A stretch of DNA of 32,209 nucleotides from a virus. This document shows, piece after piece, positions 7,299-14,995 of the stretch (positions within the stretch are counted from its first letter, which is position 1; each line of letters starts with the position of its first letter). The stretch lies in IMG/VR virus record IMGVR_UViG_3300049719_000077, positions 1 to 32,209 of that record; one strand, written 5' to 3'. The notes beneath the pieces were generated by a model. That model made no database searches. It was not told where the DNA came from and worked only from the letters and a program-made list of their open reading frames with translations. The position numbers were made by a program, and so were the translations under genes.

Positions 7299-7943
7299 AT
7301 GTCTGACGACAACGTTTCACTTCTCAGGAGCGCAGCAAAGAACAACGACGTCGTGTTGAAGTTCGTCAATGACGTCGTGGCATACGCAAAGAAGCACAGC
7401 ATCAAGCTACGCGTCGTTGACGAAAAGAACGTTGATGGGCAGTACGCAGGTTACTTTTCGTCAGAGGATCCAAACGAGCTCGCAATTGCGGTGAAAAAGC
7501 CGCTCGAGCAGTGGGTGTCGGTGCTGCTGCACGAGCTGAACCACGCAGTTCAAAACGAAGAAAACTCTGCATTGTTTGGTCAGCTGGGTGAAGGCGAGGA
7601 CGAATTTTACACTTGGGTGAGCGGTGAGATGCCCAAGCACTTTGACAAGCAAGCTTCGTTGATGAAAAGCTTGTTCATTGAGAGCGACTGTGAGCAGCGC
7701 ACCGTAAACTCAATCGTGAAGTATGGGTTGCAAGATTTGATAAATCCAGTCGAGTACGCGCAAAAGGCAAACACGTACGTCACCTTTTACAAGTATGTTG
7801 CGAGGAAGCGAAAGTGGAACGCAGAAGGAAAGACGCCCTATGAAGTGAAGAACGTGTGGAAGCTGTTTCCGACGAAGGTCGAGCTGTTCGGGTGTCCACT
7901 GCGAAAAAAGTATAGAGAAGCTTTTGAAAAGTGCATGAAGTGA
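7299..7943 (+). CDS. Zinc metalloprotease-like protein (HExxH)
   Basis: This 214-residue protein has a gluzincin-like signature. LLHELNHAVQ places HELNH at residues 78-82, giving two zinc-binding His and the catalytic Glu. A helix with FIESDCEQRTV (127-137) offers Glu 128 or Glu 132 as third ligand. No signal peptide is seen, so it probably acts in the host cytoplasm or virion rather than being exported. The length suits small phage-encoded metallopeptidase-domain proteins. The substrate is unknown. It is followed after 6 nt by alanine dehydrogenase, so the two are likely co-transcribed. Confidence 0.65.
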   Translation: MSDDNVSLLRSAAKNNDVVLKFVNDVVAYAKKHSIKLRVVDEKNVDGQYAGYFSSEDPNELAIAVKKPLEQWVSVLLHELNHAVQNEENSALFGQLGEGEDEFYTWVSGEMPKHFDKQASLMKSLFIESDCEQRTVNSIVKYGLQDLINPVEYAQKANTYVTFYKYVARKRKWNAEGKTPYEVKNVWKLFPTKVELFGCPLRKKYREAFEKCMK

Positions 7944-7949
7944 GGATGT

Positions 7950-9002
7950 ATGATCAACACAATTGGAGTTCCACGTGAGATTAAAAACAACGAACGCAGG
8001 GTCGGGATGACGCCCCAAGGCGTGGCTTCTGTGAAGTCAACGTATCAGAACCTCGTCAAAATCTTTGTTGAGCACGACGCGGGTGTAGGTTCAGGTTACA
8101 GTAACAGTGATTACATTGTAGCGGGTGCAGAACTCGTAGATTGCGCATACGACAACGCACGATTGATCGTCAAGGTGAAGGAACCACAGGCGAGCGAAGT
8201 TAAACTAATCAACGACAAACATGTGTTGTTTTGTTACCTACACCTTGCAGCGTCTAAGACGTTGACACAAGCGCTAATCGACACGAAGTGTGTTGCGTTG
8301 GCGTACGAGACGTTGGTAGTCGACAACAAGACGCCATTACTTGCTCCCATGTCAGACGTAGCAGGCAGGGTTGCGGTGCAACGCGGGTCAGCGTTCATGA
8401 ACAAACTACTGTCGGGTGTTGTAGGAGTGCCAAGCGCACACGTCATGGTGATCGGTGCGGGCGTCGTCGGAACGTCAGCTGCTGAGACAGCAAAAGGAAT
8501 GGGTGCACGTGTCACTGTCGTTGACACAAGTATTGATGCGCTTAAACAAATTGCGCCAATGTGTGTCGGAACGATACTTTGTGACAGCATCACTGGAAAA
8601 ATGTTGGAGGACGTTGACATGCTCGTGGGTGCAGTTCACTCGCCGGGAAAGAAGGCACAGCACGTGGTGTCAACACGCGCAATGACGTACATGAAGCGAG
8701 GGTCAGTCGCAGTCGACGTCAGCATCGACCAAGGCGGCTGCTTCGAGGGCAGCCGCGCGACATCTCACGACGAGCCGACGTTTGAGGACAACGGAATAAT
8801 CTACTACTGTGTGCCAAACTTACCAGCTGTAGTGCCACACACCTCAACGAGGGCCTTGTGCAACGTGACGCTGCCGTATGTGAAGAAGCTTGTGATGAGC
8901 GAGTTTGATGCGATGCACTACGATGTGTTTTGGGGAGCATTGAATTTGTGGAACGGTAAGATCATAAACAAAGCTGTGAAAGATGTTTATGAGGGAACGT
9001 GA
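7950..9002 (+). CDS. ald: Alanine dehydrogenase
   Basis: This 350-residue protein is clearly related to bacterial L-alanine dehydrogenase (EC 1.4.1.1), which interconverts L-alanine and pyruvate plus ammonium using NAD. The N-terminus GVPREIKNNERRVGMTP carries Arg 17. KVKEP gives Lys 77 and LHLAAS gives His 98, matching the pyruvate-binding Arg15, Lys75 and His96 of the Mycobacterium tuberculosis enzyme. The NAD site is VIGAGVVG (167-174) with Asp 192 downstream, and SIDQGGCFEGSR gives Asp 260, matching Asp270. All key residues are therefore present. The protein is about 20 residues shorter than usual, mainly at the C-terminus and in one loop after residue 153. It starts at ATG 7950 behind GAGG. 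Codon style resembles its neighbours, so it seems resident rather than newly arrived. Confidence 0.93.
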   Translation: MINTIGVPREIKNNERRVGMTPQGVASVKSTYQNLVKIFVEHDAGVGSGYSNSDYIVAGAELVDCAYDNARLIVKVKEPQASEVKLINDKHVLFCYLHLAASKTLTQALIDTKCVALAYETLVVDNKTPLLAPMSDVAGRVAVQRGSAFMNKLLSGVVGVPSAHVMVIGAGVVGTSAAETAKGMGARVTVVDTSIDALKQIAPMCVGTILCDSITGKMLEDVDMLVGAVHSPGKKAQHVVSTRAMTYMKRGSVAVDVSIDQGGCFEGSRATSHDEPTFEDNGIIYYCVPNLPAVVPHTSTRALCNVTLPYVKKLVMSEFDAMHYDVFWGALNLWNGKIINKAVKDVYEGT

Positions 9003-9026
9003 ATGTCGGGAGACATAATTTGAATG

Positions 9027-9055
9027 ATACTTATTGACATATGACAACATTTGCG
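9027..9055 (+). repeat. Vestigial copy of the gp13 promoter and start
   Basis: ATACTTATT followed shortly by ATGACAACATTTG (ATG at 9041, then a stop after 5 codons) closely repeats the gp13 start at 10164-10188 (ATACTTATT then ATGACAACGTTTG). The two copies flank the minus-strand homing endonuclease at 9062-10126. This looks like a left-over gene 13 start displaced by insertion of the endonuclease. Confidence 0.6.
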
Positions 9056-9061
9056 TGACAA

Positions 9062-10126
9062 TTAATCAACGTATTGATATGTCATTGTAATACGTTCACA
9101 ATTTTCTACAAGTAATTTTAGTTGTTCGTGAGTTATTTTGTTTGCAACGTCTTCATTGATACGTAATAATCTTAAATCTTTTTGTAAACAAAACCAATCA
9201 TTTTCTTCTAGGTCTCGTAATCGACGTTGCATGCCTTCAACATCCTCATCATCAATTAAATATTGATTTGAAAATTTGATGCGATGCCAATATGTTCCAT
9301 CAACTTCAACGCATATATTGTGGGTTGAAATAAAAATATCAGCGTGCCATTTTTCATTAATGAAATATTGTTGTATTATTGTTTCATCACCAAATAATTC
9401 TCGAAGTATCATTGCAATTCGCATTTCAGGTTTTGAGATGTTTTTGTGTAAAAAATAATCATTTTTTTGTACTGCATATTTTACACCATAGCGTTCTAAA
9501 CACGTTTTAATTGTTTTTTGTTGAATTTCTTCACATTGTTGACAATTGAAAACACCATATGCGTTGAATAATGAATTTCTGACCTTTTGTTGAATTTTTG
9601 GTGATTGAAATGGGTTTTCATATCCAAAACGAATGAGATTTGTTTCTTTACGATGAATTTCTGCAATAATTTTCTTTTCAGGATTTTCTTCCCACATTTT
9701 TGTGCTTATAAGTGATATTTTTTCACGATATTCTGGAGTAGTATTTGATATACGAATGCTATTAGAACGACGGGTAATTACATCATCAGTTATGAATTCA
9801 CGCATTCGTAATGCCCGATTATTTGCTTCGTCTTGATGCTCTTCGTAATATCTTTTCATGTTTTTAGAATTTTTTAATCCTATTGATCGTCTAATTTCTT
9901 CTGATGGTGATTTTCCTACGCCATTATGACCATGTACAAACTTACTGAAATTTGCTGTTAGACGTCCACAGCCACACGCGCAAACAGGCGGAATTCCATT
10001 ATATTCAGTTTGTAATCTGTAATCGTCCCACGTTATTTTATGATCAAGTCTAACATGTGTTCTAAGTTTATAGTGCGACGTCAGAATTTTTTCACACAAT
10101 AAACATTTCGCAGGTAATGTTGCCAT
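9062..10126 (-). CDS. Vsr/EDxHD-type homing endonuclease with zinc finger
   Basis: This 354-residue protein starts with a C2H2-type finger (C8, C11, H24, H29), followed by a second Cys cluster CACGCG with VHGHNG. The middle (about 70-215) is polar and helical with NUMOD-like repeats. The catalytic part (about 228-275) has SKPEMRIAMILRELFG followed by WHADIFIS...ICVEVDGTYWH. This is the Glu, Asp and His pattern of the Vsr-like PD-(D/E)XK homing endonucleases (I-Bth0305I/EDxHD group). The N-terminal architecture is shared with the 27674 protein. It is encoded opposite to its neighbours and is AT-rich, as mobile nucleases usually are. It probably cuts an allele of the region near gene 13 lacking the insert. 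Confidence 0.8.
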   Translation of the reverse strand: MATLPAKCLLCEKILTSHYKLRTHVRLDHKITWDDYRLQTEYNGIPPVCACGCGRLTANFSKFVHGHNGVGKSPSEEIRRSIGLKNSKNMKRYYEEHQDEANNRALRMREFITDDVITRRSNSIRISNTTPEYREKISLISTKMWEENPEKKIIAEIHRKETNLIRFGYENPFQSPKIQQKVRNSLFNAYGVFNCQQCEEIQQKTIKTCLERYGVKYAVQKNDYFLHKNISKPEMRIAMILRELFGDETIIQQYFINEKWHADIFISTHNICVEVDGTYWHRIKFSNQYLIDDEDVEGMQRRLRDLEENDWFCLQKDLRLLRINEDVANKITHEQLKLLVENCERITMTYQYVD

Positions 10127-10131
10127 ATTGG

Positions 10132-10161
10132 ATTATATGATATAGAATAAAGGTTGTACGA
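10132..10161 (-). promoter_or_regulatory. Class 1 (leaderless) promoter of the minus-strand homing endonuclease
   Basis: On the minus strand, TCGTAC (10161-10156), an 18-nt spacer and TATAAT (10137-10132) lie 5 nt before ATG 10126. No Shine-Dalgarno is present. It lies back to back with the gp13 late box. Confidence 0.6.
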
Positions 10162-10163
10162 TA

Positions 10164-10171
10164 ATACTTAT
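10164..10171 (+). promoter_or_regulatory. Class 2 (late-like) promoter box of gp13
   Basis: ATACTTAT ends 5 nt before ATG 10177 with no Shine-Dalgarno. The box, spacing and gene class match those in front of gp14 (14282) and suggest leaderless late transcription. Confidence 0.45.
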
Positions 10172-10176
10172 TTTTA

Positions 10177-11607
10177 ATGACAACGTTTGTTCAAACAGTC
10201 AATCCCTGTCCTTTTGGATTTTTCTCCGCAGATCCAGCATTCATTTCAGATGCTGATGGCATGGCAACGTTTGTGCTCCGGCGTCTGGGAAATGACGTTC
10301 TCGCGGTGGAATTAAGTAAAAAAGAAATCTGGGCATGCTTCGAAGAGGCAACGCTCGAGTACGGACGCCTCGTCAATGAAATGCGAGCGCAGTCAGAACT
10401 GATCAACGTGCTCGGAATGCCAACCGGTTCCACTGACCTGACGAACACCTACCTGCGCCCAACGCTCGAGTACCTGTTCAGGCTCGCAGACCCGTACGCG
10501 ACAGCAGCAGGCGTGGGCGGAAACTACGACGCAACACTCGGGTACATAAACCTGCAACCCGGCGTTCAGGACTACAGCCTCTACGATGACCTGTATAACG
10601 CAGAGACGGGTGCCTCATCGGTGGTGGCAGGCGTTGATGCAGTCACGACGACGTTGCAGGTGACTTCTGCCAAGCCTTTTGCGGACTTCACGCCGCCCTT
10701 CGTCGTCAGCGTGGACGCAAACAACTTGAACGCTCCAATGGAGGCAATGCGGGTCAATTCGGTTGACGTGACAGGCACCGTGTTCAGCGTCACGAGGGGC
10801 GTCAACGGGACGACAGCGGTGGCACACAACGGAAATGCTCCCGTGAACATGCTGATGTACAACACGCAGCCCAACGCCGAGCACGGGAAGATAACGATAC
10901 AGGAGGTGTTTCACTTTGAACCATTTGCGGCGCAGCAGTTCCTGCTGAACGCGTCTAACGTGACAAACTTCCTGGCATCGAACTTCAATTACGAGAGCTA
11001 CGTCAACAGCACGATATTCTACGTGTTGCCAGTGTTCGAGGACGTGCTGCGGAGGCAGATGCTGGAGACGGCTTTTAGAGTTCGCAGGAGTAATTACAGC
11101 TGGGAAATTATAGGAAGTAAATTACGCATTTTCCCTATTCCTGTCAGCGATTCACAATTTGGCAAATTATATGTAAAAGTATTTAACGGACAGATGAATT
11201 CATTAAATTCATCGATAGGTGGAAATCAAGGGGGAGACGATACGATCTATGGTATCAATGGGCCTGCAAACGCACCGTATTCAATAGTTATGTACTCGAA
11301 CATAACGAGCCCAGGAAGACAGTGGATAAGGGAGTTCACGCTCGCGCTGTGTAAGGAAGTTTTGTCGCTCACGCGTGGTAAATTTTCTTCGCTTCCAATT
11401 CCCGGGAATGACGTCACGCTAAATCATGAACAATTGATGACACAAAGCAGAGAAGATCAAACAAGACTTAGAGATAAGCTGGTGGAATGGCTGGCCAATT
11501 TTACTTCCGCGAAGCTCCTCGAGCAACAAGCGTCAGTAGCAACTTCAATGCAACTTTTATTGAAAAGCATCCCATTTCCCAACGGGGGATGCATCCGCAT
11601 ATTTTAA
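10177..11607 (+). CDS. gp13: Neck protein, T4 gp13-like
   Basis: This 476-residue protein resembles T4 gp13, the head-completion neck protein that joins the portal to the tail. The N-terminal segment FVLRRLGNDVLAVELSKKEI (about 31-50) followed by a helix FEEATLEYGR aligns with T4 FILRRLG-type sequence and its following helix. The C-terminal part WIREFTLALCKEVLSLTRGK, the GND/LNHEQLM loop and a charged helix match the end of gp13. T4 gp13 has about 309 residues. Extra length includes a beta-rich insert at about 148-228 with TLQVTSAKPF and VTRGVNGTTAVAHNG, a motif common in phage virion proteins and possibly surface-exposed. It is the first gene of the neck/tail series. Confidence 0.82.
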   Translation: MTTFVQTVNPCPFGFFSADPAFISDADGMATFVLRRLGNDVLAVELSKKEIWACFEEATLEYGRLVNEMRAQSELINVLGMPTGSTDLTNTYLRPTLEYLFRLADPYATAAGVGGNYDATLGYINLQPGVQDYSLYDDLYNAETGASSVVAGVDAVTTTLQVTSAKPFADFTPPFVVSVDANNLNAPMEAMRVNSVDVTGTVFSVTRGVNGTTAVAHNGNAPVNMLMYNTQPNAEHGKITIQEVFHFEPFAAQQFLLNASNVTNFLASNFNYESYVNSTIFYVLPVFEDVLRRQMLETAFRVRRSNYSWEIIGSKLRIFPIPVSDSQFGKLYVKVFNGQMNSLNSSIGGNQGGDDTIYGINGPANAPYSIVMYSNITSPGRQWIREFTLALCKEVLSLTRGKFSSLPIPGNDVTLNHEQLMTQSREDQTRLRDKLVEWLANFTSAKLLEQQASVATSMQLLLKSIPFPNGGCIRIF

Positions 11608-11609
11608 AT

Positions 11610-11639
11610 TTGTACATGTGAAGTGTAAAATCATATGAT
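11610..11639 (+). promoter_or_regulatory. Class 1 (leaderless) promoter of HNH homing-endonuclease remnant 1
   Basis: TTGTAC (11610-11615), an 18-nt spacer and TATGAT (11634-11639) lie 7 nt before ATG 11647 without a Shine-Dalgarno. Confidence 0.6.
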
Positions 11640-11646
11640 TTAAATC

Positions 11647-11979
11647 ATGAATGAAACGTTACTTAAGAAGTATGTCGAGACTATTGAATTTTGGAAGAAA
11701 AATACAACCAAATATTGCTCGCGTGGTGATTATCAAGAACATCATGCCATTCCAAAATGTTTCCAAAAAATTAAACAAGAGTGTAAAAATGAAATTACGC
11801 TTCAACTTGAAAAACATTATGCAATAACTGAAATAGTGACAGTTCCTAATCGCATTCATTTTGAACTTCATGTGTTACTTGCAAAAATGTTTCCCGAACG
11901 AAGTCAAGAGTGGTTTAAAATGTCATACGCATTAGCGTGGTTCATGGGAAAATCATGTGATCGACGTAGCACAGTGTAA
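11647..11979 (+). pseudogene. HNH homing endonuclease, N-terminal fragment (copy 1)
   Basis: The 110 codons read MNETLLKKYV..., then EHHAIPKCF, EITLQLEKHY and NRIHFELHVLLAKMF. This matches the N-terminal half of HNH homing endonucleases (His-His and Asn/His of the beta-beta-alpha metal fold). Copy 2 (12154-13185) shows the same order and continues with NUMOD repeats after ...KMSHALGWF. Copy 1 has ...KMSYALAWF and then a short unrelated tail and a stop. It is therefore a truncated element; whether the HNH part is still active is unknown. Two terminators follow. Confidence 0.75.
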
Positions 11980-12010
11980 AGTAGACATGGGAGTATAATT
12001 AAAACAGCAA

Positions 12011-12057
12011 ACTCGCCATGCTTCTCATGGAAGCACACTTTGGCGAGTGTTTAAATA
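12011..12057 (+). terminator. Branched hairpin terminator
   Basis: The 8-bp outer stem ACTCGCCA/TGGCGAGT (12011-12018 with 12041-12048) encloses a second 6-bp hairpin, TGCTTC/GAAGCA (12019-12035). GTTTAAAT follows. It ends transcription after copy 1. Confidence 0.6.
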
Positions 12058-12064
12058 GCTTAAC

Positions 12065-12097
12065 ACCCATCGGGCTTTGTAACACGGTGGGTTTTTT
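12065..12097 (+). terminator. Strong intrinsic terminator
   Basis: The 8-bp stem ACCCATCG with CGGTGGGT (one T-G pair) has a 12-nt loop and runs into six T residues. It follows the branched hairpin by about 17 nt and separates copy 1 from copy 2. Confidence 0.8.
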
Positions 12098-12115
12098 ATT
12101 TAAGTCTCCCGTATT

Positions 12116-12145
12116 TTGTACGTGCAAAGTTAGATTGATTATGTA
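12116..12145 (+). promoter_or_regulatory. Class 1 (leaderless) promoter of HNH homing-endonuclease copy 2
   Basis: TTGTAC (12116-12121), an 18-nt spacer and TATGTA (12140-12145) lie 8 nt before ATG 12154 without a Shine-Dalgarno. Confidence 0.55.
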
Positions 12146-12153
12146 CATCAAAT

Positions 12154-13185
12154 ATGGAAGTGTTACTTGAGAAATATGTTCAACTTAACGAAATCATCCT
12201 GGGTGGGAAGCACATCATCCAATTCCAAAATCTTTTAGAAAGATTAAATCTAAGCATGAAATTACACTTCAACTTGAAAAGCTATTTTCGTTAAAAGAAA
12301 CTGTTCTTGTACCTGATCGTGTTCACTTTGAGCTTCACGCTTTATTGATGTCAAGAGCACATTAAAATGTCTCATGCGCTTGGATGGTTTGAAAATAGAA
12401 TTGATGTTAACATTGAAGAACGTGAGAAATTAAGATTTGCGCGTTCAAAAGCGATCAGCATTGTTCAAAAGGGACGTAAAAAATCAAAACTTGAACTTCA
12501 ACACATTCATGAAGCAGCAAATCGTCCAGAGACAAAAATAAATAGAAGTAACATTTCAAAGAAAATGTGGTCTAATCCAGTTTTTCGTGCAAAGCGTAAA
12601 GAATATTCGTTACTTCCTGGTGTACATGAAAAAAGAAGTATGATTGCAAAAGAAATTGCAAGTCGTCCAGACGTAAAAGAAAAAAATCGACAAGCGCATC
12701 TTGGACGAAATCATACGATTGAAACGCGCAAGAAAATATCAAATTTTCAAATAGAGTACAATAAACGCCCAGAGGTTATAGAAAATAAAAGTAAATTTAT
12801 GAAAGAAATGTGGGCAGATACTGATAAAAGAGAAAAAAGAATTAGATCGATTAAAAATACGTTCGCCGCGAACGGTCCAAAAGTTCTTTCGTTGGAAACA
12901 CGACAAAAAATTAGTATAAGTACTAAAATTGCTCTTGCGAAACAAGAGTGTAAAGATAAACGTGCAGCAACTGATGCAAAGCCGGAAGTACAAGCTAGAC
13001 GTCGTGCCGCAGCAAGAAATGTTGCAATTGATTGTTATACACGTGATGGTATATTTGTTGCATCATATGTGTCACAAAGTGACGCACAACGAAAAACAGG
13101 AATTGCAGCAACGAATATTTCACATTGTTGTAGAGGCAAACTTAAACATGCAGGTGGGTTTGTGTGGAGATACTTAAAATCATGA
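12154..13185 (+). pseudogene. HNH/NUMOD homing endonuclease, frame-disrupted (copy 2)
   Basis: The start reads MEVLLEKYVQLN, homologous to copy 1, but the reading frame is lost. EAHHPIPKSFRKIKSKHEIT and VPDRVHFELHALL continue in a shifted frame and hit a stop at about 12364. QEHIKMSHALGWF then resumes in a third frame, and an open frame from 12367 runs to 13185. That frame carries several NUMOD3-like repeats (RPETK, RPDVK, RPEVI, HTIETRKKIS) and a C-terminal NUMOD1-like DNA-binding segment (AQRKTGIAATNISHCCRG). At least two small deletions have therefore killed the endonuclease. The long 3' open frame may still be translated but lacks the catalytic part. The stop overlaps the protease start by ATGA. 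Confidence 0.8.
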
Positions 13186-13991
13186 CAATTATTCGTAAGT
13201 ATGGATGTAAAAAAGATGATTGTGATATACGTGATTTTATAAAATCTGTAACAATTTCACAACATTTTTCTATTACAGAACGAAACATAGCAACGTTTTT
13301 GGGAATTGTGAAACCAAAAGAGGTTGATTTACGATCTAAATTTCCACAAATTTTTGATCAAAAATCTCTTGGTTCATGTACTGCTAACGCAATTTCTGCG
13401 TTGCTTGCGTATGTTTACGACATTGAAAAACTAAAAGTTTTTATTCCATCGAGGTTATTCATTTATTATAATGAGCGTGATATCGAACGTACAATTAATT
13501 CTGACGACGGCGCTCAAATACGCGATGGCATTAAATCTGTAGCAAAGCAAGGCGTCTGTGATGAAGTAGAGTGGCCATACATCGAGGATAAGTTTACAGT
13601 TAAACCCACTGCTACTTGTTACAATGACGCTCGACAGCACGTCGCAATTCAGTACTACAGACTCGACAACACGTCATTGAACGGCTTGAAAGCGTGTTTA
13701 GACGCAAATGCTGCGTTCGTGTTTGGCATCACGCTGTACGAGAGCTTTGAACAAGACGAATGGACAAACACGACATGCGTGATGCCGATGCCTGATTTGA
13801 TGAGAGAGGCTGTGGTCGGAGGACACGCCCTCATCGCGTGTGGGTATAGTGACTCACGTCAAGCATTCCTCATTAGGAATTCATGGGGCAAAGATTGGTG
13901 TAAAAAAGAGGGCGGGTGTTTTTGGCTCCCGTTCGCTATAATGACAAGCGACATGGTGAGTGATTGCTGGACAATTACTGTTGCAAAATAG
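13182..13991 (+). CDS. Papain-like (C1A) cysteine protease
   Basis: This 269-residue protein is read from ATG 13182, overlapping the previous stop (ATGA); ATG 13164 is an in-frame alternative. VDLRSKFPQIFDQKSLGSCTANA gives the oxyanion-hole Gln 60 and catalytic Cys 66 with papain spacing (Q-x5-C). GGHALIACGY gives His 215, and IRNSWGKDW gives Asn 233. The triad is complete. There is no signal peptide, and only a short N-terminal extension rather than a long propeptide. It sits between gp13 and gp14 within homing-endonuclease debris, so it may have been carried in with those elements or be a virion or host-attack protease. The substrate is unknown. Its first third is more AT-rich than the rest. 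Confidence 0.82.
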   Translation: MTIIRKYGCKKDDCDIRDFIKSVTISQHFSITERNIATFLGIVKPKEVDLRSKFPQIFDQKSLGSCTANAISALLAYVYDIEKLKVFIPSRLFIYYNERDIERTINSDDGAQIRDGIKSVAKQGVCDEVEWPYIEDKFTVKPTATCYNDARQHVAIQYYRLDNTSLNGLKACLDANAAFVFGITLYESFEQDEWTNTTCVMPMPDLMREAVVGGHALIACGYSDSRQAFLIRNSWGKDWCKKEGGCFWLPFAIMTSDMVSDCWTITVAK

Positions 13992-14209
13992 CACATGCAG
14001 TTATTTTTACATCAATAAATAGTTTTTTTGCAAGTCGTTTTCCCATACGTTTAAGAGCATGCGTTAGAACTTTTGTTTTCTTTCGTTGTTCTTTTATTTT
14101 TGGGTTTGATTGTAAAATCATCAATTGAATTTCACGTTGATGTTGTTTAACTTCAGGACGATTTTGAGAAATTTTTGAAAAATTCATACTTCTCAAGTAA
14201 CGTTTCCAT
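13975..14209 (-). pseudogene. HNH/NUMOD homing endonuclease remnant (copy 3)
   Basis: Read on the minus strand from ATG 14209, the first codons give METLLEKYE, the same start as copies 1 and 2. A shift then leads into a NUMOD3-like stretch in another frame (QNRPEVKQHQREIQ, then NPKIKEQRKKTK), which runs into the 3' end of the protease gene. The whole HNH part is missing, so only the two ends of the element remain, fused by a large deletion. This remnant explains the otherwise empty stretch between the protease and gp14. Confidence 0.7.
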
Positions 14210-14214
14210 AATTG

Positions 14215-14244
14215 TTCATAATCAATGTTTGATCACGTGTACTA
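14215..14244 (-). promoter_or_regulatory. Class 1 promoter of copy 3
   Basis: On the minus strand, TAGTAC (14244-14239), an 18-nt spacer and TATGAA (14220-14215) lie 5 nt before ATG 14209. The promoter layout has outlived the gene. Confidence 0.5.
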
Positions 14245-14281
14245 TTCACTTGAGTTATAAAGTGAGTTTATTCACGTGGTG

Positions 14282-14289
14282 ATACTTAT
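14282..14289 (+). promoter_or_regulatory. Class 2 (late-like) promoter box of gp14
   Basis: ATACTTAT ends 5 nt before ATG 14295, as in front of gp13. No Shine-Dalgarno is present. Confidence 0.45.
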
Positions 14290-14294
14290 TTGTG

Positions 14295-14960
14295 ATGGCA
14301 CGTCTCTTTGTTGGGCAAAAAGAAATTAATTTTCTTGCTGATATTACCAAGGAACTCACGCGTGATGTGTGTGGGACGGAAATAATTTATTATCCCATTA
14401 ACGAGCTCAAAACAAAGACACACGGCATTTATAATGAAAGCTCTTCGAAAATATTTGATCACCCGATTCGAATAGCTGCGCTTATTGACACGTCAAATCA
14501 ACAACCCACAACGACCGGTAAGTTTGGTGTTGACGCGCACTGGACTATCGAAGTTTTCATTCAATACAGAGACTTGTTGGACAGGGGAATAAATTGTAAC
14601 ATTGGCGATATGTTTTCATTTTCTGACGTGTTTTACTGCGTATCTGATAAAATAGTATTAAAAAATTCGTTTGGGTTGCCCGAATATCGTAATTCAATAA
14701 AGATAATTGGTACGAAGGCTCGTGAGACTGAGTTTCAGGCGCTCATTCAGGGCCCGACTGACGAGAAGTACACCGACGCAGACGCTGTGCAAAAAGTTTT
14801 TGTTCAAGAGAGAGGCTTTGCTGAAAATTCGCAAGGCAAGACTGGTGATAAGCGCGCAATGATCGAGAACGGAATTTTGGAATTAGCTCCCGACGGCCCC
14901 CGAGAGGTGTCGCCTCGTGGCAACGACGAAGACACGGGTAGCTCGTTCTACACGGATTAG
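14295..14960 (+). CDS. gp14: Neck protein, T4 gp14-like
   Basis: This 221-residue protein starts at ATG 14295; GTG 14292 is directly adjacent in frame. EINFLADITKELTRDVCGTE followed by IIYYPIN corresponds to the T4 gp14 segment in which a helix of ILADVL type precedes CYYVPRE. A beta-rich middle (HWTIEVFIQY, GDMFSFSDVFYCVSDKI) and a polar, probably disordered C-terminus (from about 170) follow the same plan. gp14 joins gp13 in completing the head and forming the neck. T4 gp14 has about 256 residues. Position after gp13 and before gp15 supports the call. Confidence 0.75.
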   Translation: MARLFVGQKEINFLADITKELTRDVCGTEIIYYPINELKTKTHGIYNESSSKIFDHPIRIAALIDTSNQQPTTTGKFGVDAHWTIEVFIQYRDLLDRGINCNIGDMFSFSDVFYCVSDKIVLKNSFGLPEYRNSIKIIGTKARETEFQALIQGPTDEKYTDADAVQKVFVQERGFAENSQGKTGDKRAMIENGILELAPDGPREVSPRGNDEDTGSSFYTD

Positions 14961-14995
14961 TGTACGTTCAACGTGTCATAGAATATTATCATACA

